Made by a program: the position numbers and the translations under genes. The notes under the pieces are model-generated. The model searched no databases. It saw only the letters and a list, made by a program, of their open reading frames with translations, and had not been told where the DNA came from. 64,000 nt of DNA from Rhizomys pruinosus (Eukaryota > Chordata > Mammalia > Rodentia > Spalacidae). The DNA is taken from NCBI GenBank assembly GCA_009823505.1, contig VZQC01006876.1, positions 4,300,787-4,364,786 on the forward strand. The letters are read 5' to 3'. Position 1 is the stretch's first letter. Every line of letters begins with the position of its first letter. Below, one piece after another: positions 45,783-57,778 of this stretch.

Positions 45783-46145
45783 AAGCAGCAGAAGCAAAGA
45801 AGTAAATCAAACACTCCAAAAGTAGACTGGAGGGCTGCCCTGAAGTGTGGATTGGATTTTAAACAAGTTTTAAATGGATATTTGTGAGGGGATGACATAT
45901 TAATTTCTGCCTTAAATTATGGTGTTCCAGATCTTTCTTTTAAGGTATTTCATCCCATGATCCCCATAATGCAAATGATAGTGTAATGACATTCAGTCTT
46001 TTGAGGGTTTGGACCTTTTGTTATTGCATGTGTATAGGAGAATGCCCTAGTGAATTAGTTTCTGAGATATTGGGAATGACTTAACTACAGCTTCAAGGCT
46101 GTTTAACCACAAAGGGGCATTTTGATGGTCAGCAGACAAAGTTAC
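45783..46145. other. No recognisable feature
   Basis: Short unassigned spacer between two opposed URR1-type relics. Confidence 0.4.
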
Positions 46146-46149
46146 CAAG

Positions 46150-46660
46150 TGTGCTGGATAGCTTTATTGTCAACTTGACATACTTGGGTTGAGGGAGCCT
46201 CAATTGGAGAATTTCTCTCATTGGACTGGCCTGTGAACATGCCTTTAGGGCATTTTCTTGATTACCGAGTGATGTAGGAGGGCCCAGCCCACTGCGGGTG
46301 GTACCATCCCTGGCCAGGTGGTCCTGTGTTGTATAAGAAAGCAGCTGAAGCATGGACCAGAGGAGAAAGCCAGTAAGAAGCATTCCTCCGCGGCGTTGCA
46401 TGTCACGAGTGCACAGACTTGCATGCAGACAATACATTCATACACATACGGAAATAAATAAAAAAATTAAAAAAAAGAAGCATTCCTCCATGGCCTGTGC
46501 TTCAGTTCTACCTCTAGGTTCCTTCCCCAAGTTCCTACCTTAGAGTCCCTAGGTGATAAACTATGACCTGGGAGATGTAAGAAGAATAAACCCTTTCCTC
46601 TCCATGTTGGTATTGGTTAGAGTGTTTTGTCACAGCAATTGAAGAGAAACCAGAACACTA
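46150..46660 (+). mobile_element. URR1-type relic split by a B2
   Basis: Starts gctggatagctttattgtc / caacttgacatacttggg and ends ttgtcacagcaattgaagag, with gggcccagcccactgcggg and aataaaccctttcctctcc between. The B2 fragment at 46390-46474 plus one duplication interrupts it, so it predates that insertion. As a non-autonomous DNA transposon it carries no transposase frame. Confidence 0.65.
46390..46474 (+). mobile_element. 5'-truncated B2 SINE
   Basis: Only the last 85 bp of a B2 (gcggcgttgcatgtcac ... aaataaataaaaaaatt). A perfect 15-bp target-site duplication, aagaagcattcctcc, lies at 46375-46389 and 46475-46489. The 5' junction shows cctcc microhomology: full B2s read gacctccgcgg at this point. 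Confidence 0.93.
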
Positions 46661-46662
46661 AG

Positions 46663-47330
46663 ATGTAGCTGCAGTTTTCCCCAGTTACTTCATATTTAAT
46701 TCATTAGCCAAGGGTCAGTTTGGGTTGGTCTCCTACCTAGAATAGGTAGATGCTTTCTTATGCCATTCTTATAATTTAGTCTGTTGTAATTAGGTGCATT
46801 AGCTATAAGAATATGTGAAACACTAGTAGTATCTTGTATACATTCCTGGGGCAGGATAGAGAGAGGGGGAAGCTTCATGAGAGCCAGGTGGAACTTGTCA
46901 AAACTGGATTTTTTGGTTTTCCCAGAGCACTATCCTTCTTATCTGGCCAGCTTGGTTATCTTATACTCAATTACAGTATGTTTTCAAGCTTAATGTTCCC
47001 AACCTTTCCATTTCAATCCCCACATCCCTTTTTAAGCCTGACATTTGTATTATGGGTAACAGCTTGTGGCAGTATTGGACTATGGTGGGAGCTGTGGGAG
47101 CTGTGATCTAGTGGGATCAAGTTGGCCAGAGACAGATGCTAGATAGGGCACATCTGAAGTAGATGGTCATTATGGCAAGACAGTTTGAATGTTCAACAAG
47201 ACACTAATACTGTGAACAAAGGATTGGTGCTTAGAAAGTAGCTAAAGAAGGAGAGTGGGTTTAGGATTTGGAAACAAAGGAAAGAGAAATCAAACTGATA
47301 TGACCTAAAGGGTAAGGATAAATCATGATT
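46663..47330. other. No recognisable feature
   Basis: Unassigned. It may include older L1 3'-UTR sequence related to 47700-47960, but this was not demonstrable by eye. Confidence 0.35.
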
Positions 47331-47345
47331 AAGAGATGGAAGATC

Positions 47346-47457
47346 CAGGGGAATCCAACACCCTCTTCTGACCTCTGCGGCATTGCATGTCACGGGTGCA
47401 CAGACCTACATGCAGACAATGCATTCATACACATATGAAAATAAAAAAATATAAAAA
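47346..47457 (+). mobile_element. 5'-truncated B2 SINE
   Basis: The last 112 bp of a B2 (caggggaatccaacaccctc ... aaaataaaaaaatataaaaa). A perfect 15-bp target-site duplication, aagagatggaagatc, lies at 47331-47345 and 47458-47472. tcc microhomology at the 5' junction is possible. Confidence 0.93.
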
Positions 47458-47472
47458 AAGAGATGGAAGATC

Positions 47473-47690
47473 AGCTGACAGAAGCTGGGCCTTTCTCTGG
47501 GTAAAAGTATAGGGAGATTCTGATGGATACAAGTATATTCTGAACTCATGTGATGTTCAAGGTAGGACAAAGAACCAGTATGTTGGATATAGCCACTTGA
47601 GCTGAATGATGCTCTACCTCTTCCTGGTTGTACAACTGTGGGCACCCATATTTACAGAGCAACTGTGGGAAATAGCTCTCATAGTTTTCT
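47473..47690. other. Possible old L1 3' UTR
   Basis: Probably continuous with the L1 3' end that follows, but it carries no diagnostic sequence. Confidence 0.3.
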
Positions 47691-47699
47691 ACATACCCC

Positions 47700-47965
47700 C
47701 ATGTCTGTATGTCTATATATGTACATATATAGATAGGGGGACTATAACAGGGCACCTAGCATATGTAATGATAGCTTGGAATCAGAATAGCCAACTTTGG
47801 TATAATTTATCCTTGAAAATCATTAATATTTACTTTGATCATCCAGTTGGGGAGGTAGGGAAGTGGGGTCAGATCTGGGAGGAGTTGGGGGGAAGGAGTT
47901 GGAGGTGAATATGATCATAATACACTGTACCAAGTTCTCAAAGAACCATTAAGAGAAAAAAACAT
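47700..47965 (+). mobile_element. L1 3' end (Lx-like)
   Basis: G-rich run (ggggaggtagggaagtgggg ... ggagttggggggaagg) followed by gaatatgatcataatacactgtacc and ttctcaaagaaccattaag with an A-rich end. This order is the usual 3' terminus of rodent Lx/L1 elements. A different family from the L1s at 35.7 and 49.6 kb. Confidence 0.75.
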
Positions 47966-49330
47966 TAAGAGAAAGATTTGATCTGAGATAGATAATAATA
48001 TCTCAAGTTCTGGTTTAGGTTGAGGGATCAAATCAGATTGACTAACTCAACTATTTTTATCATTTCTTAACAGTAATGAAGTGTATAGCATGTAATTTAT
48101 AGAAGAACAATCACTCAAATTAGTGTTAAACCACAGAAACTTAGTTTTGATGTCCTGGTACTGAAGACTCAATCAAATGATTTGCTGTGATTTCCTGACA
48201 GCACTCAGCTCTCCATCTTTAAACTCACCTTGGCTGTCTTGGTGGAAACAGCCCTTGCTTTATGCACTAAATTCTATGAAAGTCCAGCTATTATTTGATA
48301 CACCTGTACCTCATGGATGTCTGCTCGCTAGGCATAAAAAATATGAACCATGTCTTTTGTTTAAGGTCCCTTGGTGATAGGTTACAATCAGTATAGTTTC
48401 CATAATGGGATTTCATAGATACAGTAAGAATCGCATTATTGAAATTCTTGTATTAATTAATTTATTCATTTGTTTTTCATTCACTTAACAAAATTTTATT
48501 TGAAGTTTCGTATATGCAAAGTACCACCAGGCATTCTAAGGAACACACATGGGAAGAATGCACATTCCAAAGCCTCAAAGAACTTCTATATAAACATACT
48601 ACTTTTTAGAACAGTAGGTTTTGTATAGAAACTAGGAAAACATCTCTTCCTTTAAACAGGCTCTGAAGCAGAGAAATCCTAATAGTTTTTTTCCTTATCA
48701 GCTAGAGAGGGAAAAAAGTAAAGTAGGCCTTCGTTTCCTCTCTTTGATATTTGAGTTATTCTTGGAATGGTATTTCATTGCCCTTTGGTAGACTAGCTCA
48801 CAAAAGCCAAATAATACTTTGTGTAAACTACAGATATCTCCGAAAGGGTGTGTTTGAAATTTTTGACTCAGCTAACGTTTTGTCAGTTGACATAGTTGGG
48901 ATTAAGAAGGCATTTGAGTGTTCGAAAGAAAGTTGGATCCTTTGTTTTTATAAGCTGTGGAAGGGCTAAAGGAAATTAATTGTAATCACAATACCTGTGG
49001 TAGCTTTATTTTGTGAAATATATGCTGCAGATTGATGTGTTCTCATGGTTAGTCAGTGGTTGGTACTGAGTGGTTCCACATTTTAGTTCCTGCACACTAT
49101 GGAAACACTAGGATGAGGCCTCATGAAGCTCTCTCAGATCAGCATGGAAGGCTGTAAGTGTTCCTCTTATTTTTCACCAGAAGAAGCTGAGGCTTGGAGA
49201 AAACCAGAAATCAGAGTAAGGCCAACATCTCACCCAGTGGCACTGTCCAGATGTAAAAATAACACCTCTTGACTTATTACCTGTCTTTTAAAAATTTTTT
49301 ATTGCACTTTTGGGCATTTCATATAGCATT
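47966..49330. other. No recognisable feature, 1.36 kb
   Basis: Apparently unique. The frames at 48177 and 48751 (66 and 72 codons) show no domain. Confidence 0.4.
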
Positions 49331-49332
49331 TC

Positions 49333-49398
49333 TTCTTCCTCCTCTCCCTCCTCCCCCTCCTCCCCCTCCTCTCCCTCCTCCTCTCCCTCCTCCTCTTT
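49333..49398. repeat. (CTC)/(CCT)n pyrimidine repeat
   Basis: Imperfect CTCCTC/CCCTCC tract. Read in one frame it gives a proline run, in another a serine run. Neither is a protein. Confidence 0.9.
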
Positions 49399-49593
49399 TT
49401 CCCCAAAGCAGAGGCTCATTGTTTTGGGGAGAACTACTTCATTGTTTCAGTCTTTTTTGTTTTCCCCAATTCTTTTGTTGTTGATCTACTTTAGACCCTT
49501 TCCCCTTCTGTGACTGTCCCCTGCCCCACCAGAGCTCGTGCATTTTGCCCTACATGTCTTTCATCTTTTTCTCAACCTTTAAAAAAATTTTTA

Positions 49594-50287
49594 GGTCTAT
49601 TTAAACTGTCAATGGTTAAGCTTTGTTGGTTCCCAGGATTTCAGATATTCAGCCATTTCTCTTAGGTTTTCGAATTTAGTGGAGTATAGGTTTTTGAAGT
49701 ATTCCTGTGTGATTGTCTGGATTTTTTCTTTGTCTGTTGTTATGTTTCCCCTTTCATCACTAATACTATTGATTTGGAGTTGCTCTCTCTCTCTTTTTTT
49801 TTGTTAACTGGGCTAGAGGCCTGTCTATTTTGTTTATTTTTTCAAAGAACCAGCTTTTGGATTCGTTGATTTTATGTATTGTTTTCTTTGTTTCTATTTC
49901 ATTGATTTCTGCTCTGATTTTTGTTATTTATTCCTGTCTGTTGGGTTTAAGGTTCATTTGTTGTTGTCTCTCAAGTGTTTTTAGCTGCAGTGTCAGGTTG
50001 TTTATTTTTTTCCCTTTCTGTTTTTTTTTTTTTTTCTTTTAATGTGGGCACGTAGGGCCATAAATTTCCCTCTTAAGACTGCCTTTAAAGTATCCCACGG
50101 GTTTTGTTGTGTTGTATTGTCTTTTTCGTTCAGTTCCATGAATACTTTTATTTCACTCTTTATTTCTTCCCTGACCCATTTATTGTTCAGAATTGTGTTG
50201 TTTAGTCTCCATGTGTTCTTATAGCTAGATGGAATTATTCTGGGGTTCATATTGAGCTTTATTGCACTGTGGTCTGATAGAATGCAT
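49594..50287 (-). pseudogene. L1 ORF2 5' segment, inverted
   Basis: The minus strand encodes ORF2 sequence between the endonuclease and reverse transcriptase (for example NTWRLNNTILNNKWVREEIKSEIKVFMELNE in the 125-codon frame at 50002-50379). Plus-strand frames here are shadows. Stops and a poly-A/T tract near 50020-50040 break it. Confidence 0.88.
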
Positions 50288-52717
50288 GACAGTTTAAATA
50301 GACCAATAATATTAGAAGAAATTGAAGATGCAATTAAGAACCTCCCAACAAAAAAAAGCCTTGGTCCAGATGGTTTCACGTCAGAATTCTATAAAACATT
50401 TAAAGAGGTCTTACAAACATTGCTACTCAAACTGTTTAGAAGGATACAAACAGAGGGAACTCTCCCAAACTCCTTCTATGAAACCAGCATCACTCTAATA
50501 CCAAAGCCAGGTAAAGATGCAAGCAAAAAAGAAAGCTATAGATCCACCTCACTAATGAATATAGATGCAAAAATTCTCAACAAAATACTTGCAAATCGCA
50601 TACCGAACCACATCAAAAAGATCATCCATCATGATCAATTTGGATACCAGAGATACAGGGATGGTTTAACATACAAAAATCAACAAATATCATAAAACAC
50701 ATAAAAGGACTGAAAGACAAAAACCACATGATCATCTCAATTGATGGAGAAAATGCCTTTGACAAGATCCAGCATCCCTTCATTTTTAAAGTCCTAGAGG
50801 GAATAGGACTGAAAGGAACATTCCTCAACATGATCAAAGCCATATATAGCAAACCCACTGCCAACATCATCCTAAATGGAGAAAAATTGGAACCATTTCC
50901 CTTAAAGGCGGGAACCTGGCAAGGCTGCCCCTTTTCACCACTCCTCTTCAACATAGTGCTTGAAACACTTGCTAGGGCAATAAGACAAGAGAAGGAAATT
51001 AAAGGAGTATTAATCAGAAAAGAAGAAGTTAAGCTATCCCTCTTTGCAGATGATATGATAGTTTACCTAAGGGATGCTAAAAACTCCACCAGAAAACTTC
51101 TAGAAACGATTAAGAGTTTTAGTAAAGTGTTGGGCTACAAAAATCAACCTAGAAAAATCAGTAGCCTTCCTTTACACCGACAATAAACATGTGGAAAAGG
51201 AATACAAGGAGACCTTCCCACTCACAATACCCTCAAAAATAATAAGATACCTGGGAGCAAACCTAACCAAAAATACCAAAGATCTCTACAACAAAAATTT
51301 TAAACCCCTGAAGAAGGAAATTGAAAATGACATCGAAAGATGGAAGGACCTTCCATGCTCATGGATCAGGAAAATTAATATAGTAAAAATGTCCATTTTA
51401 CCCAAACTGATATACAGATTCAATGCAATCCCAATCAAATTCCCTATGAGCTTCTTCACAGACTTGGAAAAAAATTGTTAAATTCATATGGAAAAACAAA
51501 AGATCCCGAATAGCTAAAGCAACCCTGAGTGAAAAATGCAATACAGAGGGGATTGCCCTACCAGACTTCAAATGATATTACAAGGCCATAGTCATAAAGA
51601 CAGCCTGGTACTGGCGCAAAAACAGACCAGTGACCAATGGAACAAAATCAAAGATCCAAATTTGAGCTCAAAAAATTTCAGCCACCTCATATTTGACGAA
51701 GGGGCAAAAAACCCTCAGTGGAGGAAGGATAGCATCTTCAGCAAATGGTGCTGGCAAAATTGGATCACCATCTGTAGAAGAACAAAAGTAAACCCGTACC
51801 TCTCACCATGTACAAAAATCAACTCCAAGAGGATCAAAGATCTCAACGTGAAGCCTGAAACCCTGAAGGTGATAAAAGAAAAAGTTGACAACAACCTACA
51901 AGACATAGGTGTAGGAGGAGACTTTCTAAACCAGACAGCAGCCACACGGGAAGTCTCAAAAGCTTCTGTATAGCGAAAGAAACAATCAAGGAGGTGAAGA
52001 GAAAACCCACAGAGTGGGAAGAAATCTTTACCGGTGATATATCTGACAGAGCATTAACGTCAAGAATATATAAACTACTCAAAAAACAAAGAAGACAACA
52101 AATGACCTACTCAAAAGATGGAGTAAAGAGCTGAACAGAGTCTTCAACAGTGAGGAATTAAAGATGGCTGAGAAACATCTTAAAAAGTGTTCATCATCAT
52201 TAATAATTAGGGAAGTGCAAATTAAAACCACTCTCAGATGTCATCTCACTCCAGTATGGCTAGCTAAGATCAAGAAAACAAAAGACAACAGATACTGGAG
52301 GGGTTGTGGGGAAAGGGGAACACTCATCCACTGCTGGTGGGAATGTAAACTTGTACAACCACTGTGTGGAGAACCCTTAAAAGACTCGGAATGAGCTTAC
52401 CACCTGAACCAATCATACTACTCCTGGGTATATACCCCCAAGACTCATCGTACCACAAAGATATATGCACATCCATGTTTATTGCAGCTCTCTTCACAAT
52501 ATAGAAGTGCTGGAACCAACCCATATGCCCCTCAACAGATGAGTGGATGACAAAAATGTGGTATATCTACACAATGGAGTACTATTCAGCAGTAAAGAAG
52601 GATGGCATTATGAACTTTGCAGGTAAATGGATGGAGCTCGAAGTCATTATGCTGAGTGAGATGACACAGTCCCATAAAGACAAATGGAGAGTGGTTTCCT
52701 TCATTTGTGGTTGCTAA
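50288..52717 (+). pseudogene. L1 ORF2 reverse transcriptase part, broken
   Basis: Sense ORF2 from the N-terminal edge of the RT ([26 protein letters not shown]) through [13 protein letters not shown] (E changed to G and K to N relative to the other copy), [11 protein letters not shown] and the FADD box, to the C-terminal [19 protein letters not shown] and a stop at 52715-52717. Frameshifts fall near 50640-50700, 51140-51190, 51480, 51590-51640, 51950 and beyond 52100. The remaining frames (50252, 50728, 51191, 51536, 52164) are its pieces. Confidence 0.93.
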
Positions 52718-53086
52718 CACCAAATCTCCCAGATGAAAAGCAAGCTGAATGACAGTATGGTTATATTTTTGTTTATCTGAAAGCAATTATGTTGTTATAT
52801 TGTGTATCTCTCAATGGGCTCTAGAATCCACCCACGAATTATTTTCAGACTCTGTAATTACTGTATATGGGTGGAGAGTAAGTTTCCATATTTTAGAATA
52901 AGATGAAATTAACAGAGGAAAATGTGAATTCCTAAGCATGAATAACAGACTGAGAGAAAGATGCAGGACAGTTATAGCAGAATGTATGATCTGGGATGGG
53001 ATGGGGTGAGGTGGGGGGGGGAAGGGATTGGGGAATATGCCTGAACAGAAATGAAAAATGATGTATGAAATACATAATACATCAAT
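52718..53086 (+). other. L1 3' UTR, short form
   Basis: The last about 145 bp (gagagaaagatgcaggacag ... gatctgggatgggatgggg ... aatacatcaataaaa) match 17815-17964, the terminus of an L1 carrying the long 3' module. The upstream about 220 bp do not match the long 3' UTR at 41338. Confidence 0.8.
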
Positions 53087-53198
53087 AAAAAAATTTCTGA
53101 TGCAGAAGTTTACTGTTGTGGGCAGATGTTTACTGTTTTCATCAGTTCTTTGAGCAAGACCTTTTTGTTGTTTTCGTCTTTGAAAGAGTAATTTACAA

Positions 53199-53357
53199 GC
53201 TGGGTGTGGTGATGCTCGCCTGCCTTTAATCCTAGCTCTTGGGAGGCATAGGCTGGCAGATCTTTGTGAGTTCAAGGCCAGCCTGGTCTACAGAGTGAGT
53301 TCCAGGATAGCTTGGGCTACAGGGAGACATTGTCTTGAAAAGACAAAAAAAAAAAAA
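53199..53357 (+). mobile_element. B1 SINE
   Basis: Full-length B1 (gctgggtgtggtgatgctc ... gggctacagggagacattg) and A tail. The 10-bp duplication agtaatttac lies at 53187-53196 and 53358-53367. It inserted about 110 bp past the L1 3' end. Confidence 0.9.
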
Positions 53358-53367
53358 AGTAATTTAC

Positions 53368-56300
53368 CATTTATGTGTTGAATCACACCCTCTAATATGA
53401 AGAGTAAAAGCCTAATTTCTTCATTCTCTTACTTGGCTACAAGTCCTCTTTAATATAGATTGATTTCAGCAGCATATTTCTAAAAGGTTAGTTTTACTTG
53501 TTCCCCACATTGCCACTAGCACCTTTTGGCTCTTCCTGGTGAGTGAGCATATTTACAAAGTCCAGAGCAGGGGCTGAATTTGTGTTCTGTAAAATTTCTC
53601 CTTTTTCACCTTTTGCACAGGGCCTCTATTGACCATCATGAGGATGTTTGAGTATGCGATGTTCTTTATCTACAGTGTTACTAAACAGAGTACCAATGTT
53701 AAATGTCCTTAAATTTGTTTGGTCTTATGTGCTTCTGCCATCAGCCATGAGAAAAGCATGCTCTGGGGAGCTGCTGGCCCCTTCATGTGAGAATCTTTAT
53801 GGGACATGAACTTTATAGACAACTTGGTATAAACCTCATCTATAGCCTGGTATCCAGCCAGGTGACTACAGTTTAGCTCACTAAGCTAATATACAAACAC
53901 AGGGATGTGAAAAAATAAGTGTTTTGTTATCACATTTTGTTCTTGTGGTTGGGATTATTTGTTACACAGCATAATCATAGCACTTGTCCAAAAGTTCTCT
54001 GTTTCAAATGCCTAATTAGTATACGAGGTGATATTTGCACTATAAATTTTTCTATAATGTTACAAAACTGAGTTGATACATGTAGTATGTTTAGTACATT
54101 GCCACAGTGCAGGACACACTGTCATTTGTTATTTTACGTATTTGGCAAACTATATACTCCCAATAGTAATCAAATAAAATATATTAGCCTACTTATATCC
54201 CTTCAATATAAGAGAACAAAACCTAGCAAAGGAGGTATCAAAGTAAGTTATACAAAATCTTAACTTCATACAGCTGGTTACTTCTAGTTCCCGAAGCATT
54301 GTAGGGCAGCGTGAGTCCCTTGGTGGATATCTGTCTTAATCTATAAAACCCTTCAGACTAATGCCTCCAAACTAGATTAGCTATGTGGTATTGATGACTA
54401 GAGCAGATGCTATTGATACCCAGGTGATACATGTAGGACTACCTCAGACACATGAGTAAATCTGCTTCTCAACCTGAGGGCTTCCCCTAGTGTCAGGGAA
54501 GCTAGGTCAGCATCTGAGTGAGAAAATGCTTTTGTGGTACCTCCAGGTCTTGGGTGGTGAGAAGTTGGTAGAATAGTATTTGAGGCTTCTTCTCCATCCA
54601 TCCGTGAAACTATTTGAGGAGTATTCCATTATGATCTTGCAGGATTATTATCCAGCTTCCTGCAATGGTAACTCACAGGAAGGTCTATCTCTGACACATG
54701 TTTATATAGATATGAACTGTTTTCACTTCTATACTAATACCATAATTAATACTTCACTTCTGACATCATAGGTGTAGTTTTTTTTTCCCATACTATACAG
54801 TTCTCGGATGCCAACTACGTGTTTTACAATCTAACTCAATTTTTACTTTGTCTATATGAAAAAAGTATTGTATCTCACAGACTAAGGGGTCAGTTCCACA
54901 AGACTTTCCCCACTGCCAGATGCTAGTTACCAGTTTGTAAGGCTCCAGATTATGTATACTTCTCATTTGACGTAACTCAGAATTGAGGTTCTTCCAACTT
55001 TCCCCTTGGCCCTGGTAATTTTCTATTTAAAGATCACAAGGAAGTTAGCTTACTACTGCTGATTTATTACAAAAGATATTTTTGAAATGTAAAGGAAGGT
55101 CCATATAAGGTGAGGTTAGGGTCTTCTAGGAGTTGGGATTCCATAGCCTACTACCATGTAGATATGATCCTGTTTATTAGCTCACAGTTGCTTAACTCCT
55201 GACGATGTAGTTTGGGGCTTTTATGGAGGCTTTCTTATATAGGCAAGATCAGTTGTCAACCCCATTTCTATTTCTTATTCCCCTTTCTGGAGAATGGGGA
55301 AAAGAACTGAAAATGCCGGGCTTCTAATCACGGCCTCTTTCTGGTGAGCAGGCTCTACCCGGGAGCCCAGTTGCCTCCTTAGAATAAAAAAATCAGGCAG
55401 TAATTCCAAGTGACTTAGAAGCTCTGCCAGGAATTGAGGTCCAAGATCAAATCAGCCACATTTCACTGACTTCACTTGGATATTTGCATCACTCGTTGAT
55501 TTTATCATGTCAGCATAACAGGATGTACTGAATGGGAGGCCAGCCACTAAGTAGTAGCCTGGCATCATAAAAAGATATGGCACATGTGCTACAATGTCTC
55601 AAGCTTCTGTTGGCACACCACAGAATACCATCCTATTTTTCCCAGCAGGAGTACACTCTAAAATAATAAGTATAGTAAATATATAGACCATTAACATAGC
55701 CATCTATAATTATCATATATCCTCTATCCAACTACATGTGCATACTTTGGTATGACTGGGAGAGTAGTATGTTTGTTGATATTGGTATCATCACAAACTT
55801 GTTGAGTAATATGTTGCTCTGTATTATCAGGATGGCTATGACATCATCAACAACAGGTGTTTTTCACTTCCATTGTAATTTTATGTAGCCACTAAGTGTA
55901 GTCTTCTACTGACCTTCCTAGGTATAAAAAAAGATTCTCCTATAACCCTCTCGAAAAGGGTTTTATAAGATCTGTGTCAGTGCCTAAGTGTAGAGACCCA
56001 TGCACATATTTTTACTAGTTCACATTTCCTTTACTGATTTCTCTCTTCCTTTACCTTTTTTGTTGTCTCACTTTCTTCAGCCCTCATTTTTACTGCTTAA
56101 AATGTCAGCCCTCATTTTTACTGCCTAAAATGTCATCCTGAAAAAAATCACAAATGAATAAACTATACCTTTCACAGGACTTGCTTAGGCAATGCCAATC
56201 TCAGACAGTAGATCAGTGGATTAACCTATCTTTTCCTGTGTTGCCCATCCTGCCTCTTGTTAGACAAGGGAGCCATGGTAGACATCCACACATGTAACCC

Positions 56301-56930
56301 AGAGCTGGTTATATGTTTTACATACATTATCCTTGATTCTGCAGGTGACTGAAGCCAGTACTTTCATTTGAACAGAACTATTGCTTTACCGACAGTGAAC
56401 TGATTCACCTTAGTTCATGAGCCCACCCCAGGGGCATGCTTATTAAGTAGCTGTCTGTCAAAATTAGAACTCTCTTGTCTCAATGCATATAAATCTCAGT
56501 GGATTCCTAGATTCATAGTTGTTCATGGAGTTTGGATTGGCTGAGGCTTCTGTTACAAGTGCATCACACACAGACTTCCCTCCAATCCTTTGTTTTCCTT
56601 CCCTGAAGTCATCAGTCCAAAGAATATTTCCCAGCAGACTTCCAACAGATAAATGTGTGCTTCGTAGTGTCCACGTGTTTGCAGGAATTTTCCTGGGAGG
56701 TCAACTCTAAAATGAATTTTCAAAGCAGGATCAGGCTGCTGACATGCCATCACAGATATTAAGTTCAGTGAGTACTGTTTGCCCCCAACTTCTATTGAAG
56801 ACTAATTGTTAAAATGAGTGGGGGAGCTACGTAGGATACCATCAGATCAGAATGCTATGGGTTGGTGCAGAGATTCAGGAGGTAGAAGAGAAACAGTTAT
56901 TGTAGACTTGGTCAGATAACTGTTGCTTGA
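53368..56930. other. Unclassified old DNA, 3.6 kb
   Basis: No SINE, no convincing LTR and no gene was recognised. The composition is uniform and AT-rich. A short local duplication occurs at 56076-56133: ccctcatttttactgc is followed both times by (c)ttaaaatgtca. Frames here are at most 66 codons. It may be a heavily decayed LINE or LTR element. Confidence 0.35.
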
Positions 56931-56934
56931 CACT

Positions 56935-57150
56935 GTTCTGATTAGTCAATGGAATGGAATGGTCAGAGATAGACTTACATTAATACTAACCGATCTTTAG
57001 CAGAGGTGCTAAAACAATATCCAAGACGATAATCATACCTTGGCTTTATTTCATGCCACACAAAGATGAATTCAATATGAATCTCAGACTTTAATGTGAC
57101 CTCTAAAACTACAAGGGTTCTAGAAGGTAACATTGGAGAACAATGCAGTG
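56935..57150 (+). mobile_element. Ancient L1 ORF2 fragment
   Basis: The series atggaatggaatggtcagaga, cttggctttatttcatgccacacaaagatgaattcaat, atgtgacctctaaaactac and tctagaaggtaacattgg parallels the ORF2 region of mammalian L1s (Lys/Asn-rich segment after the RT). Very diverged. Confidence 0.55.
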
Positions 57151-57159
57151 GGAATTTTA

Positions 57160-57330
57160 GTCCATTTCATATTGCTATAGCAGAACACTTAGGCTTGGGT
57201 GATTTATAAAATATAGAAAGTTGTTTTTCATACTTCTGGAGGGTGGAAAGACCAAAATTAAAGCACAGATATTTTGAGTTTGGTGAGAGCCTTTTAGCTA
57301 CATTCTTACATGGTGGATAAGGCAAAGAAA
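57160..57330. mobile_element. Old mammalian interspersed repeat
   Basis: attgctatagcagaacac, gggtgatttataaaatatag and cttctggagggtggaaagacc resemble the start of a widespread mammalian repeat also seen at 22690. The name is not assigned. Confidence 0.4.
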
Positions 57331-57361
57331 AGGAATGAACTTCTTTTAATAAGCTGTATCT

Positions 57362-57590
57362 GGGGCTGGAGAGATGGCCTAGCAGTTAAGAGTGCCGACT
57401 GCTCTTGCAGAGGACCTGGGTTCGATCCCCAGCACCCACATGGTGGCTGAAAACTGTCTTTAACTCCAGTTTCAGGGGACTCTGACACCCTCTTCTGACC
57501 TCTGCGGCATTGCACAACATGGGTGCACAAACCTACATGTAGACAGTACATTCATACACATACAAAAAATAAATAAAAATTAAAAAAAAA
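57362..57590 (+). mobile_element. B2 SINE, short form
   Basis: Full-length B2 with one copy of the 17-bp unit (aactccagtttcagggg) and partly lost CpGs. Flanking repeats are imperfect (aagctgtatc before, aagctatagc after). Confidence 0.9.
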
Positions 57591-57608
57591 TTAAAAAAGC
57601 TATAGCAT

Positions 57609-57763
57609 GCTGGGCTTGGTGGTTCATGCCTTTAATCTTAGCACTTAGGAGGCAGTGGCAGGTGGATCTCTGTGAGTTCAAGGCCAGCCTGGTCTACACA
57701 GTGAGTCTCAGGACAGCTGGGGCTACAGGGAGACCTTGTCTCAAAAAGACCAAAAAAAAAAAA
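57609..57763 (+). mobile_element. B1 SINE
   Basis: Full-length B1 directly after the B2 tail, in the same orientation. The aaaaagctata sequence flanks it (about 57594-57604 and 57759-57769), reusing the target of the B2. Confidence 0.88.
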
Positions 57764-57778
57764 GCTATATAATATGAA

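Larger units (their letters stand above)
49594..53086 (+). mobile_element. 5'-truncated, twin-primed L1
   Basis: Bases 49594-50287 are the reverse complement of ORF2 sequence equivalent to about 38199-38873 of the full-length copy, and 50288-53086 continue in sense from that same point to the 3' end. The 17-bp gacagtttaaatagacc sequence is present at both the outer end of the inverted part and the start of the sense part. A candidate 10-bp duplication aaaaaaattt (49581-49590 and 53087-53096) is low in complexity. The 3' UTR is short (about 370 bp), with a G run at 52997-53025 and caataaaaaaa. Confidence 0.9.

Noticed and set aside
49269..49513. Proline-rich and serine-rich frames
   Set aside because: They are two readings of one CCT/CTC repeat.
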